A stretch of 61,706 nucleotides of DNA from the NCBI GenBank assembly GCA_945873925.1, contig CAMCES010000008.1:1-61706 (forward strand), written 5' to 3'. Below the pieces are notes generated by a model, which was given only the letters and a program-made list of their open reading frames with translations, made no database searches and was not told the DNA's origin. Positions 52,543 through 60,785 of this stretch are shown here, in pieces (positions within the stretch are counted from its first letter, which is position 1; each line of letters begins with the position of its first letter). The DNA is from Bordetella parapertussis (GTDB lineage: Bacteria > Pseudomonadota > Gammaproteobacteria > Burkholderiales > Burkholderiaceae_C). The translations under genes were made by a program, and so were the position numbers.

Positions 52543-52745
52543 TTCAGCTTGCTCCCAAAATCAAATAACATTTTGACTCTTGCTAGATTTTGCACGGGAA
52601 AAATGACACGCTAGGCTTGGGGTTCGAACTTGATTCGGTGTTGTCACAAGGTCGCACATGATGAATGGTATTGGAATTTAATTAGGGTGAGTTGAATCGG
52701 ATAAGCTATTGACCTGTGCGTTGTCAGGAACGACTGGTGTTGGCA

Positions 52746-53192
52746 TCAATAGCTTTCTGCTCCATCTGTCCATTTGCCGTAGCACAGGAAATCCCGGACT
52801 GCAGACATCGCCACCCCTTCAGCCAGTAGAGCTTGATTTGCCATGTGTATGAATCGATGCTCATCGACTGTTATCGAGGCCATTGACCAGTCGCTGAAAT
52901 CTCGAACTGCAACAGCGTTGAATCTTAAAAGCAGAAAATCAGTATGCCGAGGGTCATTTTCGATGACTCTAAAAAGAGAGCTGACATTTGCTGCTGTGCC
53001 TTCAAGCACTTGAAGAAACCAGCCTGAATGTGAGATCAGAACTCCCGTGATACCGCGGCTAGGGTTGTTGCGAAGACATGTAGACATTAATTTTTCGTAT
53101 TCAGCTCCCTCTATCAAAGAGCGACTCCGATAAACCAATTGAATAAGCTTTTGGTCGAGCGCTAATAAGGAATCTATAAATGACGCAGACAT
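52746..53192 (-). CDS. BLUF-domain blue-light sensor protein
   Basis: About 148 residues, a single BLUF domain with a short helical tail. The flavin-binding residues are all present: Tyr21 (QLVYRSR), Asn43 (NNPSRGITG), Gln61 (WFLQVLEG) and Trp102 (FSDWSMA). It senses blue light through FAD; no output domain is fused, so it probably acts on a partner protein. The ATG at 53192 with AAGGTGG 5 nt upstream is preferred to the ATG at 53213. The gene's own regulation is unknown. Confidence 0.9.
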   Translation of the reverse strand: MSASFIDSLLALDQKLIQLVYRSRSLIEGAEYEKLMSTCLRNNPSRGITGVLISHSGWFLQVLEGTAANVSSLFRVIENDPRHTDFLLLRFNAVAVRDFSDWSMASITVDEHRFIHMANQALLAEGVAMSAVRDFLCYGKWTDGAESY

Positions 53193-53443
53193 CTTATCCA
53201 CCTTTGTAGTCATTCAGACAACTGTCAATTCATAACAAGACAAGCAACTTACCCCAGAACTGTATTCGAATAAATCAGACTTTTTTTCTTGGTCAACGAT
53301 TTGAATCAGCTGACACCCTAACACATCGACTTGAAACTGATGTTAAGAAATTTCCCCTATTTCGCAAGTATTTGTTAAACCAGAAAAATCCTTCAGGCAA
53401 TCCAAATAGCCCTATTAAATTCAGCCGATACAACCAACATAGC

Positions 53444-53464
53444 AATCAATTATAAAGTTTGATT
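53444..53464 (+). promoter_or_regulatory. candidate operator/-10 of the selenate-type importer
   Basis: The inverted repeat AATCAA (53444-53449) and TTGATT (53459-53464), spaced by 9, surrounds TATAAA (53451-53456), a -10-like element. It lies just upstream of the binding-protein ATG at 53476. It could be an operator over the promoter. This is a pattern call only. Confidence 0.35.
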
Positions 53465-53475
53465 ACATTATTGGG

Positions 53476-54375
53476 ATGTCTATTAATTTTCCCCCAATCA
53501 TTTTCTTCATTCCTTCAAAAAGATTAGTCTTACCAGTCTTTTACGTCTGCGCACTGACTTTTTTTGCCATGACGCTCGCACAGGCCCAAACCATACTGCG
53601 AATCACCACCATCCCTGAGGAGGCGGCTACCGAGCAGGTTCGAAAGTTCACACCGCTTGCAACTTACCTAGAAAAACAATTGGGTACGAAAGTTCAGTTC
53701 ACACCCGTGACCGACTATCCTGCTGCCGTTGAGTCGCTGGTGAACAAAAAGGTTGATCTGGTTTGGTTTGGTGGGTTTACCTTTGTGCAGGCCAGCATCC
53801 GTTCAGGCGGAAAAATTGTGCCCTTGGCGCAGCGTGAAGAAGACACAAACTTTAAATCGGTGTTCATAGCCAAGACCAACTCTGGCATCAAAAGTCTGGC
53901 CGATATGAAGGGCAAGCAAGTCTCTTTTGGTTCGCAAAGCAGCACCTCAGGCCATCTGATGCCGCGCAGTTTTTTGTTGCAAGCCAATATCGAACCTGAA
54001 AAAGACTTTAAGCGCATTGCCTACAGCGGCGCGCACGATGCAACCATCGCATCCGTGGTCAGCGGTAAGGTTGACGCCGCTGCACTAGACATTACGGTAT
54101 GGCAAAAGTTCGTCACCGAAAACAAGGTCAACACTCAGGATGTGAATGTCTTCTTCACAACACCGCCTTACTTTAATTACAACTGGTCTGTCCATGCTGA
54201 CATGCCAGATCAACAGCGCGAAAAAATCAAGGCTGCTTTGCTTGCACTTAACCCTGCCAACCCTGAGCATGCCGAAATTCTCAAACTCAATCGCGCCACC
54301 CGTTACCTGCCTACGACGCCTGAAAATTACAAAGGTTTAGAGTCGGCTGCTCGCAGCGCAGGGTTGTTGCAATAA
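53476..54375 (+). CDS. selenate-type ABC periplasmic binding protein (PhnD-like)
   Basis: 299 residues with a signal peptide (LVLPVFYVCALTFFAMTLAQAQ). The PhnD-like fold is seen in LRITTIPEEAATEQVRKFTPLATYL, KVDLVWFGGFTFVQA, SFGSQSSTSGHLMPRSF and YSGAHDATIASVVSGKVDAAALD. Proteins of this type next to selD/sen genes are named putative selenate-binding proteins. The substrate remains inferred. It heads the ABC operon (53476-56972) that runs towards senA/senB/senC. Confidence 0.85.
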   Translation: MSINFPPIIFFIPSKRLVLPVFYVCALTFFAMTLAQAQTILRITTIPEEAATEQVRKFTPLATYLEKQLGTKVQFTPVTDYPAAVESLVNKKVDLVWFGGFTFVQASIRSGGKIVPLAQREEDTNFKSVFIAKTNSGIKSLADMKGKQVSFGSQSSTSGHLMPRSFLLQANIEPEKDFKRIAYSGAHDATIASVVSGKVDAAALDITVWQKFVTENKVNTQDVNVFFTTPPYFNYNWSVHADMPDQQREKIKAALLALNPANPEHAEILKLNRATRYLPTTPENYKGLESAARSAGLLQ

Positions 54376-54384
54376 ACGGTTCAT

Positions 54385-55227
54385 TTGCCATTGAACATCG
54401 AGCTTTCGGACCTACAGGCCCGACACCCATCGGCACCTGCGAATGCCACCGCGGCCTTGCAAGGTATAAGCCTGCAACTTGGCGTGGGCGAGCAGCTTGC
54501 CGTCATTGGCCCCTCGGGTGCGGGCAAAACAAGCTTGCTTCAAATATTGGCTTGTGCCCAGCGTCCGACCAGTGGAGAGCTCCGTTTAAGGGGGCAAGAC
54601 CCTTGGCGTTTGTCAAACAGTGCGCTGCGTCGTTTGCGCGGCCAATTGTTTCTTGCGCCCCAGGTACCGCCATTGCCACCGCGCCAACGCGTTGTCACCT
54701 CGGTGTTAGCCGGACGTTTGCCTGCTATGAGTTTGGCTGGCAGTTTGAGCTCGCTGTTTTATCCAAGCGATATTCCGGCAGCCTACGAAGCGCTCAGTCA
54801 TTTTGACCTGAGTGACAAGTTATTCGAACGGGTCGACCGCCTATCGGGAGGTGAACGTCAACGCGTGGGATTGGCCCGTGCTTTGCTTTCGCCTGCCAGT
54901 CTGTGGCTCATTGACGAGCCCTTGTCTGCACTTGATCCCATGCGCGCTCGCATGGCCATGACCGCCCTGGTAGGGCTCGCGCGAGAGCGACAAATCACAA
55001 TGGTTGCCAGCTTGCACCAGGTCGACATGGCCCTATCGCACTTTGACCGAATCATTGGTCTGCTCAATGGACAAATCGTGTTTGATTTGCCATCTGTACA
55101 AGTCACTCCTGAACGATTGGCGCATTTGTACAAAAAACACGAATATGAGTTGGATCATGATGCTTTGCAATCTGAGCCAGACCAAGGCCTGCTTGTACCT
55201 GCGCCTGTTGTCATGCAATGCCGCTAG
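54385..55227 (+). CDS. selenate-type ABC transporter ATPase
   Basis: 280 residues. Walker A GPSGAGKTS, signature LSGGERQRVGLARALL, Walker B LWLIDEPLSALD and the switch His in SLHQVD are complete, as in PhnC-type ATPases. The start is a TTG at 54385 (or 54391); no ATG is available. It drives import with the two permeases downstream. It lies 9 nt after the binding-protein gene. Confidence 0.87.
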   Translation: MPLNIELSDLQARHPSAPANATAALQGISLQLGVGEQLAVIGPSGAGKTSLLQILACAQRPTSGELRLRGQDPWRLSNSALRRLRGQLFLAPQVPPLPPRQRVVTSVLAGRLPAMSLAGSLSSLFYPSDIPAAYEALSHFDLSDKLFERVDRLSGGERQRVGLARALLSPASLWLIDEPLSALDPMRARMAMTALVGLARERQITMVASLHQVDMALSHFDRIIGLLNGQIVFDLPSVQVTPERLAHLYKKHEYELDHDALQSEPDQGLLVPAPVVMQCR

Positions 55228-55257
55228 GGCCTAAAGGCTCTTGGCACTTTTTTGTAT

Positions 55258-56112
55258 ATGTCTGCTACTCAATTGCCCAAAGCACACTCAGCATCTGGGG
55301 GCAAGTTTCGCGATCCTGCCTTTTCATCAAGGGTGTTTTGGTTGATCTTAGCCATATTTACTCTCTGGCCATTGGGCGTGGCCACCGAGTTTCGACCCTG
55401 GGTGTTGTGGGAACCCGATAACCGAAAAGTGACCCTGGATTTCTTGGCCAGTTTTTGGCCATTGGTTCATGATGCTGAATTCATGCACATGGTTGCCCGA
55501 GAAACTTGGCGTACGGTTGCCATGGCCACCGCAGGCGTCACGCTGGCTTTGGTGCTGGCTGTGCCTATGAGCTTGATGGCTACTCGAATTTTGTCGCTGT
55601 CGGCATTGTCGGGCCGCATGAACCGCTGGCCTGCTTTGGTGCGCTGGTGTGTTCGCTCTATCTTGATCGTCCTACGAAGCATTCCTGAGCTGGTTTGGGC
55701 TTTGGTCTTTGTGCGCGTGGTGGGCCTAGGCCCAACGGCAGGTGTTCTGGCTATTGCACTTACATATGGCGGCATGCTTGGCAAGGTATATGCCGAAATC
55801 CTTGAAAGTGGCGAGAGCCATGCCGCCCAAACGCTGATGCGCAACGGCAGCGGCCGTTTACAAGCATTTGTGTATGCATTACTGCCCAGCCATGCTGCTG
55901 AGCTGGCTTCCTATACCGTGTACCGCTGGGAATGTGCGATTCGCTCATCGGTGGTACTGGGCTTTGTTGGCGCCGGCGGGCTGGGCCAACAACTGGACAA
56001 TTCGATGAAGATGTTCAATGGCGGCGAAGTTGCAACCTTGTTGATTGTGTTCATTGGGCTGGTGGCGATAGCCGATACGGTCAGTACTTGGCTAAGAAGA
56101 GTTTTGTCATGA
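55258..56112 (+). CDS. selenate-type ABC permease 1 (PhnE-like)
   Basis: About 284 residues and six membrane helices. ETWRTVAMATAGVTLALVLAVPMSL, LRSIPELVWALVFVRVVGLGPTAGVLAIAL and RSSVVLGFVGAGGLGQQLDN are typical of PhnE-like permeases; the EAA-like loop is LMRNGSGRLQAFVYALLPS. The ATG at 55258 is used; a TTG at 55252 is the alternative. Its stop overlaps the permease 2 start (ATGA). Confidence 0.87.
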   Translation: MSATQLPKAHSASGGKFRDPAFSSRVFWLILAIFTLWPLGVATEFRPWVLWEPDNRKVTLDFLASFWPLVHDAEFMHMVARETWRTVAMATAGVTLALVLAVPMSLMATRILSLSALSGRMNRWPALVRWCVRSILIVLRSIPELVWALVFVRVVGLGPTAGVLAIALTYGGMLGKVYAEILESGESHAAQTLMRNGSGRLQAFVYALLPSHAAELASYTVYRWECAIRSSVVLGFVGAGGLGQQLDNSMKMFNGGEVATLLIVFIGLVAIADTVSTWLRRVLS

Positions 56113-56972
56113 AGCCTTTGACAAAATCACCTCCTAATTTAGGAGCTTTTCCCCGAGAAGCAGCCAACCTTCCTTACAAGCTGCCGCCACCTTTGTTCGA
56201 CGCTCGATGCAGGGCTTGCTGGTTTACCCTCGCTTTGCTGGTGTTGGTTATAGCAAGCTTTGTGACTTTGGAACTGGACTGGGTGGCCTTTGCGTCCTTA
56301 GAGGCTGGTCGCAGCATGTATCGTTTTATGGCGGAGTTTTTCCCGCCTGATGTGTCGCCCAAGTTTGTGAGTAAAGTTGTTTCGGCAGCTTGGGAAACAC
56401 TGGCCATGTCTGCGCTGGGGACCGTCATGGCTGCAGTGATTGGCTTGGCCTTGGCCGTGCCTGCCAGCCGCATGTCGAAACAAGACTCAGCTTGGTTGCG
56501 CAGTCCCACACGCTTGCTGCTCAATGCCTTGCGGGCTATTCCTGAACTGGTTTGGGCTGCGCTCTTGTTAATTTCTGCCGGGTTAGGACCTATGGCCGGT
56601 ACCTTGGCTCTGTCCCTTCACACCAGCGGCGTTTTGGGCCGGCTGTTTGCAGAGGCCATGGAGAACATACCCACGGGCCCTGGCGATGCTTTGCGAACCC
56701 AAGGGGTGGGACAGCTGCGCGTATTTGCCTACGCGACTTTGCCACAGGTCTTGCCGCAGTTGATGAGTTACACACTGTACCGCTGGGAAAATAACATTCG
56801 CGCAGCCGCCGTATTGGGGGTTGTAGGGGCGGGCGGTTTAGGTCAGATGCTGTCTTTTAACATGGGACTGTTTCTCATGAACAAGACTGCTACGATTTTG
56901 GGTGCAATGCTTCTCATGGTGGCCTGTGTCGATATCCTGAGCTTTACTCTCAGGCGATGGCTAAACCGCTAG
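56109..56972 (+). CDS. selenate-type ABC permease 2 (PhnE-like)
   Basis: 287 residues with about six membrane helices. ETLAMSALGTVMAAVIGLALAVPASR, LRAIPELVWAALLLISAGLGPMAG and AAAVLGVVGAGGLGQMLSF match permease 1, with which it should form the channel. The longer frame to 55932 overlaps permease 1 and is not used. The convergent senA ends 56 bp later, so the importer and senA transcripts meet here. Confidence 0.87.
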   Translation: MKPLTKSPPNLGAFPREAANLPYKLPPPLFDARCRACWFTLALLVLVIASFVTLELDWVAFASLEAGRSMYRFMAEFFPPDVSPKFVSKVVSAAWETLAMSALGTVMAAVIGLALAVPASRMSKQDSAWLRSPTRLLLNALRAIPELVWAALLLISAGLGPMAGTLALSLHTSGVLGRLFAEAMENIPTGPGDALRTQGVGQLRVFAYATLPQVLPQLMSYTLYRWENNIRAAAVLGVVGAGGLGQMLSFNMGLFLMNKTATILGAMLLMVACVDILSFTLRRWLNR

Positions 56973-57028
56973 TTAAAAATATTCAATGACATTTTGACGC
57001 AAGATCTGCCCATACGAATTATTGAAGT

Positions 57029-58216
57029 TCAAAGCGCGCAGGTTCTAAAGCCTGAATAAATATCATCGCGTTCTGGCGTAAAGAAATTTCGATAATTGAC
57101 ATGCCGCAAAACCGCGTGTGTGAAGTGTGATGCACCTCTCAAAACTTTGTGCGTACCAAACCATGGCTCTGAATATTCGGTGTAGGGATGCGCCGCAAAG
57201 CCTTCATAGGGTGTAAACGTGTCTTGAGTCCACTCCCAAACATCACCCCACTCAAAGTCCTTTAGTGTTTTGGCAGCACAATCCCATTCGGCTTCAGTCG
57301 GCAAGCGGCATTTGGCCCAGGCACAATAAGCCTGAGTGTCCGTCCATGACAGGTGAACCGCCGGTGCTTCCATGTTTAATGGCCGCCAACTGCCAAACAT
57401 TGCTGTTTCATAATCAGAACCCGTTTGTCGAATGTAATTTGGTAGGCGGTATCCCGTATCGATGACAAAATTCATATATTGGGCCCAATTGACTGGCCGC
57501 AGTGAGATTTCAAAATCTTGAATTAAGCAGGTTTTTTCAATCAGCTCGTTATCAAAACAAAATGGTGTTTCTTCAATATCAGAGTTAGAGGAGAAATCTC
57601 TTGATCCGAGTTTCCAAGTTTGTGAAGGTACTTGCGCAGTTTTAAGTTTGGTCATTGAATGCTGAGATTTGGGTTCTGATGCTTGGTTTTTTTCAGCATT
57701 CGAAGTTTCTTGCGGCCATAGTGCCTTGAAGGGGAGTCCCAGTGATTGCGCCATGTAGGCGCTTGCCTCTAGGTGCATGGCCTCATGTTGCAGCACCAGC
57801 CAATAGAAATACAGGGCGGGGCTGTGGTTGGTTTCATTATGCAAAAGCTCTAGTGTTTGCTTCAAGCTGTCCTGTGAGTATTGAATGCACTTTTGGGACG
57901 TTAAAAGTTTCAATTCCCAGCGCGTCGAATGCGCTACCTTGGCACTGTTAAACCACGCATCAGCTTCACTTAGAAGCGATGCTTTGCGGTGCTTGCAAAA
58001 ATCAAAGTCCAGGCCGTTTGAGCGTTGTAGATTGCGGGCAACCCAATATTCTTGAAACCATGCAACGTGGCCTAATTCCCAGGCGGGTGGATTTAGGCCT
58101 GTTTGATAGGGAAGCGTGAGTTTGTTGGCACTCAAGTAATATTCAAAAGAGCTGAGAGTATGGCCTCGAAGTTGTTGAAGCGCCTGTGACAATGTCAGGA
58201 TATTAACTTGACGCAC
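57029..58216 (-). CDS. senA: selenoneine synthase SenA (EgtB homologue)
   Basis: About 395 residues. An N-terminal DinB-like domain gives LGHVAWFQEYW (first His) and VLQHEAMHLEA, the HxxxHxE iron-binding motif of EgtB-type enzymes. The C-terminal FGE-sulphatase-like domain has FCFDNELIEK, NWAQYMNFVIDTGY, LPTEAEWDCA and VLRGASHFTH. SenA joins hercynine and a selenosugar and cleaves to selenoneine (known from Kayrouz et al., Variovorax). GTG at 58216 is used (AAAAGGA upstream); a TTG at 58264 would overlap senB. It is divergent from senB with a gap of under 40 bp. A Glu/Lys/Ser-rich linker of about 35 residues separates the domains. Confidence 0.88.
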   Translation of the reverse strand: MRQVNILTLSQALQQLRGHTLSSFEYYLSANKLTLPYQTGLNPPAWELGHVAWFQEYWVARNLQRSNGLDFDFCKHRKASLLSEADAWFNSAKVAHSTRWELKLLTSQKCIQYSQDSLKQTLELLHNETNHSPALYFYWLVLQHEAMHLEASAYMAQSLGLPFKALWPQETSNAEKNQASEPKSQHSMTKLKTAQVPSQTWKLGSRDFSSNSDIEETPFCFDNELIEKTCLIQDFEISLRPVNWAQYMNFVIDTGYRLPNYIRQTGSDYETAMFGSWRPLNMEAPAVHLSWTDTQAYCAWAKCRLPTEAEWDCAAKTLKDFEWGDVWEWTQDTFTPYEGFAAHPYTEYSEPWFGTHKVLRGASHFTHAVLRHVNYRNFFTPERDDIYSGFRTCAL

Positions 58217-58254
58217 CGATTGATTTGTCCTTTTAGGTATGCTTGAAACTTGAC

Positions 58255-59289
58255 ATGAATCCAATTCCTCATCCGAAATTGCTTTGCCCGAAAAGGCCCA
58301 AATCAGAATTACCTTGCGTGCAAACGACTAGACCATCAGTTGTGATTGTAAGTCCTGCTCTTGCTAGCGCAAACAACGGCAATTGGCAGACCGCCTCACG
58401 TTATCAACAGTTATTAAAAGCGCAGTTTCGGGTGAGGGTGGTTAGCGAATGGAAGGACACAAAATCGGACGATGTTTTAATTGCATTGCATGCGCGTCGC
58501 AGTTTTCCTTCGATTGCTGCTTGGCATGCCGTCCATGGCGTCAATGGTTTGGTGGTGGTGCTCACAGGCACTGATTTGTACCGCGATATTCATCACGATT
58601 CACTGGCTCAAAGATCTCTAGAATTTGCAAAACGTCTGGTTGTTTTGCAGCCCATGGGTCTTAATGAATTACCGGCACCATTCAAGGCTAAGACATCGGT
58701 ACTTCTGCAGTCAACCACTCCCCGAATCACCTTGTCGAAAACAAGTCGTTACATACGCGTTGTGATGGTGGGCCATCTGCGCGAGGAAAAATCTCCTCGC
58801 ACCTTATTTGAAGCAGCAGCCCTGCTTGCGCAGCAGCACGATATTTACATCCAGCATATCGGTGCAGAGCATGATCAGGTGCTGGCAAGCATGGCTCACC
58901 AAACAGCGGCGCTGTACCCCCACTATCAATTCACGGGTGCTTTAACTTATCCTCAGACGCGTCGGCAAATTCAGCGTGCGCACGTCCTAGTTCACACCAG
59001 CGTCATGGAAGGTGGAGCTCACGTAATCATAGAGTCTATTTGTAGCGGTGTGCCAGTGATTGCGTCACGTATTCCAGGCAATGTGGGCATGCTTGGCGAA
59101 GATTATGCAGGTCTGTTTCCAGTGGGTGACGCAAAGTCGCTGGCTGATATGCTCATTCGTTTTCGGCATGACACCGATTTTGAAGAACTGTTGAAGAAGC
59201 AGTGCGCGCTTAGAGTGCCCTTGTTTTCGGCGGACCACGAGCGCGATGGCTTGCTTAAAATCATAGAAGAGGTCATTTCTGCCCGCTAA
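58255..59289 (+). CDS. senB: selenosugar synthase SenB (glycosyltransferase)
   Basis: 344-residue GT4-type glycosyltransferase. VVIVSPALASANNGNWQTASRY is the SenB-type start. VMVGHLREEKSPRTLFEA opens the second Rossmann domain, HTSVMEGGAHVIIESICSGVPVIAS is the donor-binding Glu-x7-Glu region, and RIPGNVGMLGEDYAGLFPVGD follows. SenB makes a selenosugar from UDP-sugar and selenophosphate. The ATG at 58255 is used; a TTG lies at 58243. It is divergent from senA and precedes senC by 54 nt. Confidence 0.88.
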   Translation: MNPIPHPKLLCPKRPKSELPCVQTTRPSVVIVSPALASANNGNWQTASRYQQLLKAQFRVRVVSEWKDTKSDDVLIALHARRSFPSIAAWHAVHGVNGLVVVLTGTDLYRDIHHDSLAQRSLEFAKRLVVLQPMGLNELPAPFKAKTSVLLQSTTPRITLSKTSRYIRVVMVGHLREEKSPRTLFEAAALLAQQHDIYIQHIGAEHDQVLASMAHQTAALYPHYQFTGALTYPQTRRQIQRAHVLVHTSVMEGGAHVIIESICSGVPVIASRIPGNVGMLGEDYAGLFPVGDAKSLADMLIRFRHDTDFEELLKKQCALRVPLFSADHERDGLLKIIEEVISAR

Positions 59290-59343
59290 TTTACTTGAAT
59301 GCCCAGCGCTTCAAGCGCCCTCTTTTTGCATGAAGGAAATCCC

Positions 59344-60396
59344 ATGAATATGACTGAACCTCGTTTGACTTCTCTCTCGCATGGTGGCGGCTGTGGTTGC
59401 AAAATTGCGCCTGCGGTTTTGTCAGAAATCCTCAAAGGCACATTACAGATGCCGATTCCCAAAGAATTGATGGTGGGTATCGCAACAGCCGATGACGCAG
59501 CCGTTTACAAACTGAATGACAGCCAAGCTTTGATTGCAACTACCGATTTCTTCATGCCCATTGTTGATGATCCTTTCGAGTTTGGGCGCATTGCAGCCAC
59601 CAACGCCATCAGTGATGTCTATGCCATGGGTGGAAAACCCATCTTGGCTTTGGCTTTGGTCGGCATGCCAATCAATGTGCTGTCAACAGACACCATTGGC
59701 GAAATTCTGGCAGGCGGTGCATCGGTTTGTAACACAGCCGGTATTCCAATTGCAGGCGGACATACCATTGATTCAGTTGAACCCATCTACGGTTTGGTTG
59801 TACTGGGCTTGGTTCATCCAGACCGTGTCAAAAGAAACGATGGCGCGCGCATTGGCGATGTGCTGGTACTGGGCAAACCTATTGGTGTCGGCATTTTATC
59901 GGCAGCATTGAAAAAAGAAGTTCTTGATGCCGAAGGTTATGAATCAATGATTGCCAACGCTACAAAGCTCAACACCCCTGGCCCCGAGTTGGCGGAGTTG
60001 TCCGGCGTGCACGCTTTGACAGACGTCACTGGTTTTGGTTTGGCGGGCCATGCTCTTGAAATTGCGCGAGGCGCTAAATTGACGGCGTACATCAACTGGC
60101 CCGATGTGCCTTTGCTACCCAAGGTGTCGGCTTTGATCAAAGAGGGAAATGTCACGGGCGCATCAGGTCGAAATTGGGAAGGCTATGGTCAGGAAATTAG
60201 CCTTGATAGCGGTTTACCCAATGAATGCCAGACTCTTTTGTCTGATCCCCAAACAAGCGGTGGCTTGTTGGTCAGTTGCTCGCCTGAAACAGTGCCTGAG
60301 GTGCTGGCTGTCTTTAAGCGTCACGGTTTCAATGATGCAGCCACCGTGGGCCACATCGGTGCATCCCAAAAATCACGCTTGATCGTCAACTGCTGA
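59344..60396 (+). CDS. senC: selenophosphate synthase (SenC/SelD)
   Basis: 350-residue selenide, water dikinase. LSHGGGCGCKIAP holds Cys17 and Lys20, matching the catalytic pair of E. coli SelD; DDAAVYKLNDSQALIATTDFFMPIVDDPFEFGRIAATNAISDVYAMGG is the ATP/Mg-binding part. It makes selenophosphate, the selenium donor for SenB. In sen clusters this gene is senC. No selA, selB or selU is in the window, so a wider selD role cannot be excluded. The ATG at 59344 with AAGGAAAT upstream is used. Confidence 0.87.
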   Translation: MNMTEPRLTSLSHGGGCGCKIAPAVLSEILKGTLQMPIPKELMVGIATADDAAVYKLNDSQALIATTDFFMPIVDDPFEFGRIAATNAISDVYAMGGKPILALALVGMPINVLSTDTIGEILAGGASVCNTAGIPIAGGHTIDSVEPIYGLVVLGLVHPDRVKRNDGARIGDVLVLGKPIGVGILSAALKKEVLDAEGYESMIANATKLNTPGPELAELSGVHALTDVTGFGLAGHALEIARGAKLTAYINWPDVPLLPKVSALIKEGNVTGASGRNWEGYGQEISLDSGLPNECQTLLSDPQTSGGLLVSCSPETVPEVLAVFKRHGFNDAATVGHIGASQKSRLIVNC

Positions 60397-60700
60397 AGTT
60401 GCATGGCCATGAAGTATGAGGGCTAGCCAATCAAATGCCAAGTCAGCTGCAATGGCTGCGGTGCCAATGTTCACAACTACGGAAGTTCGCACACCGGCCA
60501 GCCAAAAGGGTAGTGCCAGTGGCATCTGCACTTCGGTCAGTATGTGCCTCGGTGCCATGCCCATGGCGCGGGCCGAATCGATTACGGGTAATGGCACTGA
60601 CGCCAGTCCTGCTAGCGTTGCAAGCATCACAGCTGGCTGTTTGATTGGCATGTTTCAGCTCAATGATTTAACTGCTGGGCTCTTTGTCACGCATCTTGAT
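60373..60700 (-). pseudogene. osmoprotectant/betaine-type ABC permease relic
   Basis: The minus-strand stretch 60373-60651 reads VIDSARAMGMAPRHILTEVQ, then MPLALPFWLAGVRTSVVVNIGTAAIAADLAF. The ARxMGM...V-x-x-P-L-A-L-P...GxR-x-x-x-V-x-x-I-G-x-A pattern is that of OpuB/OpuC/YehW (and EgtU-like) permeases. Only about 90 residues survive, with no helix set before them, and its end overlaps senC. It is a fragment of a deleted permease gene. Confidence 0.6.
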
Positions 60701-60785
60701 TAAATCAGCTGCTGTCAATTCAACATCCCGTCCATCAAGCGACACAACCATGCTGGTGTTAGTTTTGATGGCAAGGTCTCGATAT

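Noticed and set aside
52610..52650. GGTTCGAA, similar to a tRNA T-loop
   Set aside because: The flanking bases do not form a T-stem and no cloverleaf is possible around it.
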